25,232 bases of DNA, from assembly GCA_919902475.1 (NCBI GenBank), contig CAKKRA010000048.1, positions 1-25,232 of the forward strand, given 5' to 3'. Below the pieces are notes generated by a model. That model ran no database searches. It saw nothing but the letters and a program-made list of their open reading frames with translations, and was not told where the DNA came from. The position numbers and the translations under genes were made by a program. This DNA comes from Nitrospiria bacterium. Lineage in GTDB: Bacteria > Nitrospirota > CAKKRA01 > 9FT-COMBO-42-15. Below are positions 8,039 to 12,927 of the stretch, in pieces. Numbering within the stretch: the stretch's first letter is position 1; each line of letters starts with the position of its first letter.

Positions 8039-8712
8039 AGAAATTTAATAATCAGAGTTATTATGAAATTTTAGAAATAAAGCAGGATGCCTCATATAAA
8101 GAGATAGAGGATGCCTATAAAAGGGCAAAGGAGACATATAGCGGAGAGTCACTTGCTACTTATTCCCTTTTCACAGCAGAGGAGTGCAGGGAGATATTAG
8201 ATGCTGTTGAAGACGCATATAAAATATTAAGTTTCAGCAAGACAAGGGAAGAATATAACAGAAGATTGGCTGCCGGCCTCAGCATTGAGGAGATTGAGCC
8301 ACTTCATATTGAAGAACCTGCAAAGACAGTGCAGCTAATTGTTACTGAATCATGGAAGGAGATTGTTCCTGAAAACAAGGAAACATTTCAATCTGCCCCT
8401 GCAACAATTAAAACAGATGTTGAAATACTAAAGGCAGCGCAAACATTTAAAGAGGCAGAGTCCTTTGATGGCGTTGAGTTCAGGGGGAGCATTCTCAAGA
8501 TAATCAGAGAGAGAAGATGTATAAGCCTGAATCTGGTTGCAGAGAAGACAAAGATTAATATAAACTATTTAGAGAATATTGAGGCAGAAAAATATCATCA
8601 GCTTCCTGCAGAGGTCTTTTTAAAAAGCTACCTCTCCCAATATGCAAGATTCCTCGGCCTTGATGCAAAGAAGGTTGTAGAGGATTATATGAGGTTTTAT
8701 GAGAAAAGGTAG
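8035..8712 (+). CDS. J-like domain protein with C-terminal RodZ-type helix-turn-helix
   Basis: A 225-residue protein with two recognisable ends. Residues about 8-78 align with a DnaJ J-domain (YYEILEIKQDAS...YKEIEDAYKRA...ILDAVEDAYKILS...REEYNRRL), but the HPD tripeptide needed to stimulate Hsp70 is absent: the loop reads ETYSGESLATYSLF. A linker of about 65 residues follows. Residues about 148-222 are an HTH_25/RodZ-like domain (GSILKIIRERR, LNLVAEKTKININYLENIE, LPAEVFLKSYLSQYARFLGLD). RodZ-type domains bind MreB or DNA. No transmembrane segment is present, so it should be cytoplasmic. The start codon overlaps the stop of the MinD-like gene by 4 bases, indicating translational coupling. It is probably an adaptor or partner for that ATPase; this is inferred from the gene pairing only. 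Confidence 0.85.
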   Translation: MKKFNNQSYYEILEIKQDASYKEIEDAYKRAKETYSGESLATYSLFTAEECREILDAVEDAYKILSFSKTREEYNRRLAAGLSIEEIEPLHIEEPAKTVQLIVTESWKEIVPENKETFQSAPATIKTDVEILKAAQTFKEAESFDGVEFRGSILKIIRERRCISLNLVAEKTKININYLENIEAEKYHQLPAEVFLKSYLSQYARFLGLDAKKVVEDYMRFYEKR

Positions 8713-8782
8713 ATAATCTGAACCCGACTTTGAAATATACAGGCCAAGGCACAGAAAGCGGTTTTCTTTGATTCCTGAAAGG

Positions 8783-8840
8783 GTGTAACGCTTTAAATCA
8801 TTGGTAGCTATAAGCTGTCCGCCAGATACTTTTGTTAAGC
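8783..8840 (-). other. Possible attC site downstream of brnA
   Basis: Read on the minus strand, GCTTAAC (8834-8840) fits RYYYAAC exactly and contains the brnA stop codon TAA. The other end, GTTACAC (8783-8789), is an imperfect GTTRRRY preceded by AAAGC. The centre has a short AGCT-TAT-AGCT hairpin within TGG...CCA. Length 58 fits the lower attC range, but pairing is weaker than in the sites at 9745 and 12329. The bases TTAAGC at 9431-9436, upstream of brnT, complement this R'' core and could mark the other end of the cassette. Confidence 0.4.
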
Positions 8841-9074
8841 ACTCTTTTTATGTTTTGAGGCATATAAATCTATCAGCCGTCGAATCATTTTTTGATACGA
8901 AGTATGGTAACGCTGCGCCTCTTTTTTGAAAAATTCAATGCTTGATTTGTTCAATGCAATGGTTACCTTTACATTTTCTTCTTTCAAGACCAGCTTTTCC
9001 GGCGGCGGGAGAAAGTCTTTGATCACTTTCAGCTTGCCCATAGGCTCGTCAGTATATTTTATTTTGTTCTTCAT
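8835..9074 (-). CDS. brnA: BrnA-like antitoxin (ribbon-helix-helix type)
   Basis: A 79-residue protein lying directly downstream of and overlapping brnT. It begins MKNKIKYTDEPMGKLKVIKDF, and its C-terminal half VKVTIALNKSSIEFFKKEA then SYQKMIRRLIDLYA is the CopG/BrnA-like ribbon-helix-helix region. BrnA antitoxins neutralise BrnT and repress their own operon as a complex. The frame extends upstream to an ATG at 9110, but the ATG at 9072-9074 is preferred because GGAGG lies 7 bases before it and because it gives a family-typical N-terminus. It overlaps the last 26 bases of brnT, so translation is probably coupled. Its stop lies in the R'' core of a possible attC site. Confidence 0.82.
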   Translation of the reverse strand: MKNKIKYTDEPMGKLKVIKDFLPPPEKLVLKEENVKVTIALNKSSIEFFKKEAQRYHTSYQKMIRRLIDLYASKHKKSA

Positions 9075-9336
9075 ATATCTTCCTCCCTTTTCTCCAATAT
9101 CCGGCGCCATAGATGCGGATGATATTTTCTCTATAAGTAAACCTCACGGTCATTACGCCGTCGCCGATACGGCCAATACAGTAAAACCGTTTTTCATCTG
9201 AACTGTGGCTGACATCCTCAACTATAACACGATGGAGATCGCGAAAAGCGTATTGTGCCATTGAAAAAGAAACATTATGTTTAATTTGATTTTCCTTATC
9301 TTTCTCCTCATCCCATTCAAAATGGGTTTTCTTCAT
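9049..9336 (-). CDS. brnT: BrnT-family ribonuclease toxin
   Basis: A 95-residue protein of standard BrnT length. It begins with the family hallmark FEWDEEKDKENQIKHNVSF, then an AFRDLHRVIVEDVSHSSDEKR segment split over the middle, and VRFTYRENIIRIYGAGY near the end. BrnT is a RelE-fold ribonuclease that stops translation; BrnA binds and inhibits it. The toxin-first gene order is normal for this system. There is no ribosome site before the ATG at 9334-9336, and a plausible promoter ends only 6 bases upstream, so the message may be leaderless. A perfect 6-bp hairpin (CCCATT-TTG-AATGGG, 9311-9325) starts 11 bases into the coding sequence and may affect initiation. It is likely cargo of the cassette array, where such pairs can stabilise the locus. 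Confidence 0.88.
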   Translation of the reverse strand: MKKTHFEWDEEKDKENQIKHNVSFSMAQYAFRDLHRVIVEDVSHSSDEKRFYCIGRIGDGVMTVRFTYRENIIRIYGAGYWRKGRKIYEEQNKIY

Positions 9337-9342
9337 AGAAAT

Positions 9343-9371
9343 AATATACTACAAATATGTAAAAATAGCAA
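9343..9371 (-). promoter_or_regulatory. brnTA promoter with palindromic operator candidate
   Basis: On the minus strand TTGCTA (9366-9371) and TATATT (9343-9348) are separated by exactly 17 bases, a good sigma70-type pair (4/6 and 5/6). The spacer holds the inverted repeat TACATATTTGTA (9350-9361, TACA/TGTA arms). That position would suit repression by BrnA, which is known to autoregulate in this family. The predicted start of transcription falls at or next to the brnT ATG. Confidence 0.5.
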
Positions 9372-9463
9372 TATAAAAGTATGGGTATTGATGAAGGTTT
9401 TTTATGCGTGTCTACGATTGGGAAGTCCGGCTTAAGGCAAGGGGGCTACCATAATTATTTCAA

Positions 9464-9712
9464 TTATTTTCTAAAGACTAAAAAATAGAAGCTTTTTTTA
9501 ATTGCATCAAATAAATGTAACGAATGAAGATTTGGCCCTCTTTTTCCCTCACACACAATCTTAAAATGCTCCATGTCCGTCGTGGAAATGAGCATGCCGC
9601 TCGCACCACGCAATTCTTTTCCACATATACCACAACGTGACTTCGGGGATGCATCCCAGAGTTTTTGCTTAAACTGCTCTAATGATGGATCAGTTGGTTC
9701 ATGTGAGGCCAT
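9464..9712 (-). CDS. Small hypothetical protein with CxxC motif
   Basis: I do not recognise this 82-residue protein. A CGIC motif (residues 27-30, in SRCGICGKELRG) and one later cysteine in FKIVCEGKRG could form part of a metal site, perhaps with the nearby histidines (MEHFK, NLHSLHLF). There is no signal peptide or membrane segment. An AAGGA ribosome site lies 10 bases before the ATG, and an attC-like site ends just upstream, which is the position expected for the first gene of a cassette. No clear attC follows its stop, so the 3' end of this cassette is decayed or fused to the brnTA unit. It is likely to be a real gene, judged from the start signals and composition. Confidence 0.6.
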   Translation of the reverse strand: MASHEPTDPSLEQFKQKLWDASPKSRCGICGKELRGASGMLISTTDMEHFKIVCEGKRGPNLHSLHLFDAIKKSFYFLVFRK

Positions 9713-9744
9713 GTTTCGTATTCCTTATCTTTTTTTCAAAATGG

Positions 9745-9806
9745 ACATAACGCCGTTTTTCAGCGGGCGCGGCTTTTTGCGATCCGCTGCAAAAGCATGG
9801 TTAGAA
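9745..9806 (-). other. attC site (integron cassette recombination site)
   Basis: On the minus strand the site starts with TTCTAAC (9800-9806) just after the stop codon of the gene at 9809 and ends with GTTATGT (9745-9751) in the context GGCGTTATGTCC, a common attC 3' end. Between them is a stem CAGCGG-AT-CGC / GCG-C-CCGCTG with unpaired bases, extended outward by TTTT/AAAA pairing past a bulged G. The R'' context CATTCTAAC is the complement of GTTAGAATG at the 5' edge of the same cassette (10642-10650). Confidence 0.72.
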
Positions 9807-9808
9807 TG

Positions 9809-10633
9809 TCATTGATTCCCTCTTTTTGCAGCAAGCAACAACAAGTCCTTCTTGGAATATTTTTCCCCGTAAAAAGATATGTATCGTTTATGACGATTAT
9901 TTTTGATGTAATGTTCCCTAAACCTTTTTGAAACTGGTTTTATACCAACGAACTGAAGTTCCTGCATATTGAGACGATATATACCCAACTTGCCATGCTC
10001 ACTATCTTTCCATATGTGGAAAAATAGCAGTTGCTCTGAAAGGTAATTGTGCCCCTGAATATCCGAATAGAAGCAGCGGATAATAACTTTGGGTGATGGC
10101 CATAGCTTTGGACTCTCCATTTCGGCTCTTGATGGTAGGAAGGGCGATCCATCCATGTTACGCCTCCCTTTGAAGAAATCGCGAATCAGTTCTCTTGCCA
10201 CAAAATTGTCGAATCGTACAGAAACGCTCGCTGTCTTATCATCGTTGGATTGCGGAGCGAGAAAAGATATAAATTCGGGCAAATGTACTGGAAGGGCCTT
10301 TTTGCCTAAAGGTCTATTCTCTTTAAAGTGGACATCTGCATCAACATATATGTTCTGAGCCGGTTGGTTTCCGATGTTTGTCAGATCAATTTCAAAAGCT
10401 ACGCAATATCTTTCTTTCCCTAAGAAATCGTCATTTCCATTTATTAAAGCCGTGTCAGGAATATCCATGGAAATAGAGACGTTTTTTGATCTTATAGTGA
10501 TTGTTGGCTGAGAAGTGAGGCGCAACATTCTTCTGGTGATAAGTGTATATAGAAATGTGATGATCGTAAGGATTGCAGTGACGATCAGTGTCATAAGTGA
10601 AATATTATTTGAAATCCAGTTCATGAAATTCAT
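9809..10633 (-). CDS. Cassette-borne hypothetical protein with one N-terminal membrane segment
   Basis: A 274-residue protein that I cannot assign to a family. One strongly hydrophobic segment (about residues 12-33: LMTLIVTAILTIITFLYTLI) is followed by a positive stretch TRRMLRL, predicting an N-terminal anchor with the bulk in the cytoplasm. The soluble part (about 40-200) is beta-rich with a pattern like an Ig-fold or adhesin-like sandwich (CVAFEIDLTNIGNQPAQNI), and the C-terminal 60 residues are basic. The gene is bounded by a cassette start (GTTAGAATG, 10642-10650) and an attC site directly after its stop, so it forms one complete cassette. The ribosome site is not evident. Anti-phage or envelope roles are conceivable, but nothing in the sequence shows one. 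Confidence 0.72.
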   Translation of the reverse strand: MNFMNWISNNISLMTLIVTAILTIITFLYTLITRRMLRLTSQPTITIRSKNVSISMDIPDTALINGNDDFLGKERYCVAFEIDLTNIGNQPAQNIYVDADVHFKENRPLGKKALPVHLPEFISFLAPQSNDDKTASVSVRFDNFVARELIRDFFKGRRNMDGSPFLPSRAEMESPKLWPSPKVIIRCFYSDIQGHNYLSEQLLFFHIWKDSEHGKLGIYRLNMQELQFVGIKPVSKRFREHYIKNNRHKRYISFYGEKYSKKDLLLLAAKRGNQ

Positions 10634-10643
10634 TTGTGCTGCA

Positions 10644-10650
10644 TTCTAAC
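10644..10650 (-). other. R' half-site of an attC at the 5' edge of a cassette
   Basis: On the minus strand GTTAGAA, in the context CTTGTTAGAATGC, lies 11 bases before the ATG of the gene ending at 9809. It complements the R'' core CATTCTAAC of the attC at 9745-9806. The matching R'' half that should lie upstream is not found; the next 70 bases lead straight to the left end of the RAYT element, which may have disrupted it. Confidence 0.55.
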
Positions 10651-10722
10651 AAGTTAATAAACAGTTTCTGCCTTTTCCCAGAACAAAAACTAAAACCAAA
10701 ACAAAAATAATACAAACGAATA

Positions 10723-10741
10723 GGGGCACTTCCCATATTTT
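10723..10741. repeat. Left inverted repeat of the RAYT element
   Basis: GGGGCACTTCCCATATTTT. The 15 bases CACTTCCCATATTTT are identical to the inverse of the right repeat, and the GGGG block is also shared but separated by one fewer base. The last base lies immediately before the stop codon (as read on the plus strand) of the transposase gene. Confidence 0.7.
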
Positions 10742-11410
10742 CTACTTCCCCTTCTTTGGCCGCCCTGCCTTCTTTGGTAAAATACCACGCTCAAGCAGCT
10801 TCTCAAGCCTCTTAATAAATCCCTCAGCCCCTAACGGCCTACCTGTAGTCGTCGCCTTCCTGATTGATGCTTCCATAGGCTTGTCTTCTTTATTTATAAA
10901 CCTACGGTAAGCTATTCTATCCCTCTCTTCCAACCAATCCTTATCAGATAGAATCTTATCCTCAACACCCAATATATGCCACTTTGCGCTTGACCATTCA
11001 TATCTTTCTGCCTTAGCTGCAAGTTTAGCCCTAACAGGGTTATATTCAATATGTCTTGCTACTGCCCATAAGTAAGGCTTTCTTGTATTATAGTAGAAAA
11101 AAAAACGGTTCTGCCAAAGCCTTCCGCTCCTATTATATTTACGGTTTATGTATTGGGTGTATACAAGATTAGCACTGCCTATGCCTCTGGCAAGGGATTC
11201 TTTTTTTCTGGGGACTGCAAGGATATGAACATGATTTGGCATAAGGCAGTAAGCCCATATATCAAAGGCCCATTTCTGGCTGTATTTGCTAAGGGTATTT
11301 AGATAGAATTCCTTATCTTCATCTTCAAAAAAGACTGTTTCTTTATTATTTCCTCTTTGTGTTATATGGTGGGGATAACCTACAGCGCATACCCTTGCAA
11401 TCCTTGGCAT
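10742..11410 (-). CDS. REP-associated tyrosine transposase (RAYT, IS200/Y1 HUH family)
   Basis: A 222-residue single-strand DNA transposase of the Y1_Tnp/RAYT group. The N-terminus MPRIARVCAVGYPHHITQRG is typical. The metal-binding HUH motif is H60-V61-H62 in CLMPNHVHILAVP. Further family blocks are YTQYINRKYNRSGRLWQNRF and ARHIEYNPVRAKL, which hold the candidate catalytic tyrosines, then YEWSSAKWH. The basic end contains TGRPLG and AGRPKKGK, as in longer RAYTs. These enzymes cut and join REP-like hairpins. The inverted repeats at both ends of this unit are the likely substrate. No ribosome site precedes the ATG, and the promoter lies only 8 bases upstream, suggesting a leaderless message. 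The reading frame is intact. Confidence 0.93.
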   Translation of the reverse strand: MPRIARVCAVGYPHHITQRGNNKETVFFEDEDKEFYLNTLSKYSQKWAFDIWAYCLMPNHVHILAVPRKKESLARGIGSANLVYTQYINRKYNRSGRLWQNRFFFYYNTRKPYLWAVARHIEYNPVRAKLAAKAERYEWSSAKWHILGVEDKILSDKDWLEERDRIAYRRFINKEDKPMEASIRKATTTGRPLGAEGFIKRLEKLLERGILPKKAGRPKKGK

Positions 11411-11418
11411 GGGAAGAG

Positions 11419-11445
11419 ATTATATTAATAAAGAGGGGTTGTCAA
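11419..11445 (-). promoter_or_regulatory. RAYT promoter
   Basis: On the minus strand perfect TTGACA (11440-11445) and TATAAT (11419-11424) hexamers are separated by 15 bases, shorter than the 17-base optimum. The -10 box ends 8 bases before the ATG, so a leaderless transcript is expected. The short spacer may keep expression low. Confidence 0.5.
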
Positions 11446-11446
11446 G

Positions 11447-11467
11447 AAAAATATGGGAAGTGTCCCC
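11447..11467. repeat. Right inverted repeat of the RAYT element
   Basis: The inverse of the left repeat, with one extra A inside GGGGACACTTCCC as read on the minus strand. It lies just upstream of the transposase promoter and runs into a C-rich short tandem repeat. Confidence 0.7.
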
Positions 11468-11499
11468 ATTATTCCCCATTATTCCCATTATTCCCCATT
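11464..11499. repeat. Short tandem repeat, unit CCCCATTATT
   Basis: Almost four copies of a 10-base unit (one copy is 9 bases) starting inside the right end of the RAYT inverted repeat, followed by about 70 bases of T-rich low-complexity sequence. It may come from slippage at the element end. Confidence 0.7.
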
Positions 11500-11571
11500 T
11501 TTTCTTCTTTTTCTTCCTATTTTTCTATTATAGACCCTATTATTTTCTATTATTTTTCGCCAAAGTTCGTC

Positions 11572-12294
11572 CTACTTTTTTTCGTTCGTTGACATTTTGG
11601 TTTTTAGTTCGAGCATGTCGGGGTTATTCTCGTCAATCTCTACCTTGATCCGCCGGCCTGAATTCGTGGCGATATGTGATTTTGAGGCGATGACCATCAC
11701 TGGAAGAATACGCCTTAGATCACTACCCGGGCCCGTGCTCGTTACAGTTGTTTTCCAGAGCGGCACTAGCTCTTTTGATTTTCTGTACTCGGATAAGTCA
11801 AAGGCATCAAGCACCAAAAATCTGAAGTACATTGTGTAAGTGCCAACGCGAGTTGAATAACCAGTGATACCGTATGTCGGATGATACTTGGTTGTCTCGC
11901 TATACGTTCCCGTATTTCCAAACGTGCTCAATGTTCCATAGGTCGTGGATGAAGAGATTCCGGTCTGTCCCCACACAGGTACTGAATATAAGTATTGATG
12001 TTGTTGAGGGTCTCCGATGCCGTAAACAACAAAAATGGCAAGGTTTGCTGTTTCGATAGATTCCGCTGGCATAAAGCCTCTTGAGATCAGGGCGCGGTTT
12101 ATATAAGCCGCATATTCCCTGAACTGAAGGTCGCTTGCCGATGTGTCTTTATTGCCAGGAAGAAGTACAAAGTTTTTCTTATTATCAGTGTTTGGCGCCT
12201 GTATGGAGTCAACATTTACGTATTGGGGCACTGATGCACAACCTGCCATCAGCAGAATCAGTGTAAGAATAGAAGCTGAACACAACTTTTTCAT
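11572..12294 (-). CDS. Lipoprotein with DUF4136-like domain
   Basis: A 240-residue lipoprotein. The signal peptide ends in a lipobox LMAGC, with the lipidated cysteine at residue 19, followed by ASVPQ, so outer-membrane sorting is plausible. The middle part (FVLLPGNKDTSASDLQFREYAAYINRAL split over about 42-70, then GFMPAESIETANLAIFVVYG) matches the DUF4136 pattern, in which a small alpha/beta domain is anchored to the envelope. Residues about 105-150 are a Tyr/Thr/Ser/Gly-rich insertion. The function is unknown. A strong ribosome site (AAAGGGGG) lies before the ATG. An attC ends 34 bases upstream of the start, so it is the first gene of its cassette; its own attC is not visible and was possibly lost at the RAYT insertion. 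Confidence 0.8.
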   Translation of the reverse strand: MKKLCSASILTLILLMAGCASVPQYVNVDSIQAPNTDNKKNFVLLPGNKDTSASDLQFREYAAYINRALISRGFMPAESIETANLAIFVVYGIGDPQQHQYLYSVPVWGQTGISSSTTYGTLSTFGNTGTYSETTKYHPTYGITGYSTRVGTYTMYFRFLVLDAFDLSEYRKSKELVPLWKTTVTSTGPGSDLRRILPVMVIASKSHIATNSGRRIKVEIDENNPDMLELKTKMSTNEKK

Positions 12295-12328
12295 TGCTAC
12301 CCCCTTTTAATGTGAGTTTTAGCGACAG

Positions 12329-12388
12329 GCCTAACTTGCCGAGGGGCGCGTAGCGTCCCAGAGGTCAAATTTGAGGCACTGGTTAGCC
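12329..12388 (-). other. attC site (integron cassette recombination site)
   Basis: On the minus strand GGCTAAC (12382-12388) contains the TAA stop of the upstream gene; the far end is GTTAGGC (12329-12335). The inner hairpin GGG-A-CGC-TAC-GCG-CCC has one unpaired A, as is usual in attC bottom strands, and outer TGCC/GGCA pairing brings the ends together. Length is 60 bases. Both ends fit the RYYYAAC/GTTRRRY core pattern closely. This is the clearest attC in the window. Confidence 0.75.
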
Positions 12389-12856
12389 AATTTCATTTGA
12401 AAAATACTCAGAAATACCAACCAATAACTCATGAGCATTCAACGCTTCCTCTTGTGCATTTTTTATTTTACCAGTGTCGAAATGAGCTTTTTCATGAACA
12501 AGCTCTTTTCTGCACTTTTGAAACCTTTGTGCTCGGTCTAATATGTCTTGATCTTTACATCCTATGAGGCTGAGTTTTTCTTTATATGGTTTAAAATCAT
12601 TTTCTTTAAATTTTTTTTCATCATATTTTTTCACTATTAACAAATGCATTAGTGCCTCGAGCCACATACCCGTAAATACTATTGAAATCATAGCTTGTTT
12701 GAAGCTCTTATGCTCAGAATCATACGTAATAACAGAACCTTCAGAACCATCAGGCTTGGGGCTTCTACCTGATTCAATTAATTCTTTCATATTCAGATAT
12801 GCTTCATCTGAAATAGATTTATATATTGAGATATTTGTAAATATAAATGAGTTCAT
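12383..12856 (-). CDS. Cassette-borne hypothetical protein with HEPN-like RxxxxH motif
   Basis: A 157-residue, largely helical protein with no signal or membrane segment. I do not recognise an exact family. The second half (FTGMWLEALMHLLIV, then DRAQRFQKCRKELVHEKAH, then EALNAHELLVGISEYF) has the helical layout of HEPN domains, and R116-KELV-H121 fits the Rx4-6H motif used by HEPN ribonucleases in toxins and defence proteins. The match is by motif and helix pattern only. The stop codon lies inside the R'' core of the attC at 12329-12388, and another attC-like site lies just upstream of the start (12866-12921), so the gene fills one cassette. The cassette start ATTAGAC is a 5/7 complement of its R'' core GGCTAAC. 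Confidence 0.7.
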   Translation of the reverse strand: MNSFIFTNISIYKSISDEAYLNMKELIESGRSPKPDGSEGSVITYDSEHKSFKQAMISIVFTGMWLEALMHLLIVKKYDEKKFKENDFKPYKEKLSLIGCKDQDILDRAQRFQKCRKELVHEKAHFDTGKIKNAQEEALNAHELLVGISEYFSNEIG

Positions 12857-12865
12857 ACTATATTT

Positions 12866-12921
12866 GTCTAATGCGGCGCTGAGCGGTGCTGGTAAGCATC
12901 CGCTTCATTAATTTGTTGTGT
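12866..12921 (-). other. attC-like site, degenerate cores
   Basis: On the minus strand ACACAAC (12915-12921) follows the stop of the upstream gene by 6 bases; the far end is ATTAGAC (12866-12872), which differs from GTTRRRY at the first base. The centre folds as AGCGG-A-TGC / GCA-CCGCT around TTACCA, with one unpaired A. The structure is good but the cores are imperfect, so it may be a decaying site. Confidence 0.55.
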
Positions 12922-12927
12922 GTTTTA

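Larger units (their letters stand above)
10723..11467 (-). mobile_element. RAYT element with imperfect terminal inverted repeats
   Basis: A 745-base unit containing one REP-associated tyrosine transposase gene. Its left end GGGGCACTTCCCATATTTT (10723-10741) is matched in inverse orientation by 11447-11467, which reads GGGGACACTTCCCATATTT on the minus strand; the ends differ by one inserted A. The repeats abut the gene stop on one side and the promoter on the other. Such short G-rich repeats near RAYT genes are the expected companions of this transposase family. The unit lies between the lipoprotein gene and the next cassette. Confidence 0.7.

Noticed and set aside
8713..8834. A minus-strand open frame (VSGGQLIATNDLKRYTL) reading from near 8833 leftwards into the J/HTH gene as a possible lost gene.
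   Set aside because: It has no start, continues antisense into a solid plus-strand gene, and overlaps the possible attC site; no family is recognised.
9404..9454. A 16-codon plus-strand ORF with a GAAGG ribosome-like site (MRVYDWEVRLKARGLP).
   Set aside because: Too short to judge, opposite to the array genes, with no homologue recognised; it may be chance.
10089..10358. Plus-strand ORF of 89 codons opposite the cassette membrane protein.
   Set aside because: The minus-strand frame is longer, has a coherent membrane helix and is framed by cassette ends; the plus frame looks like a shadow.
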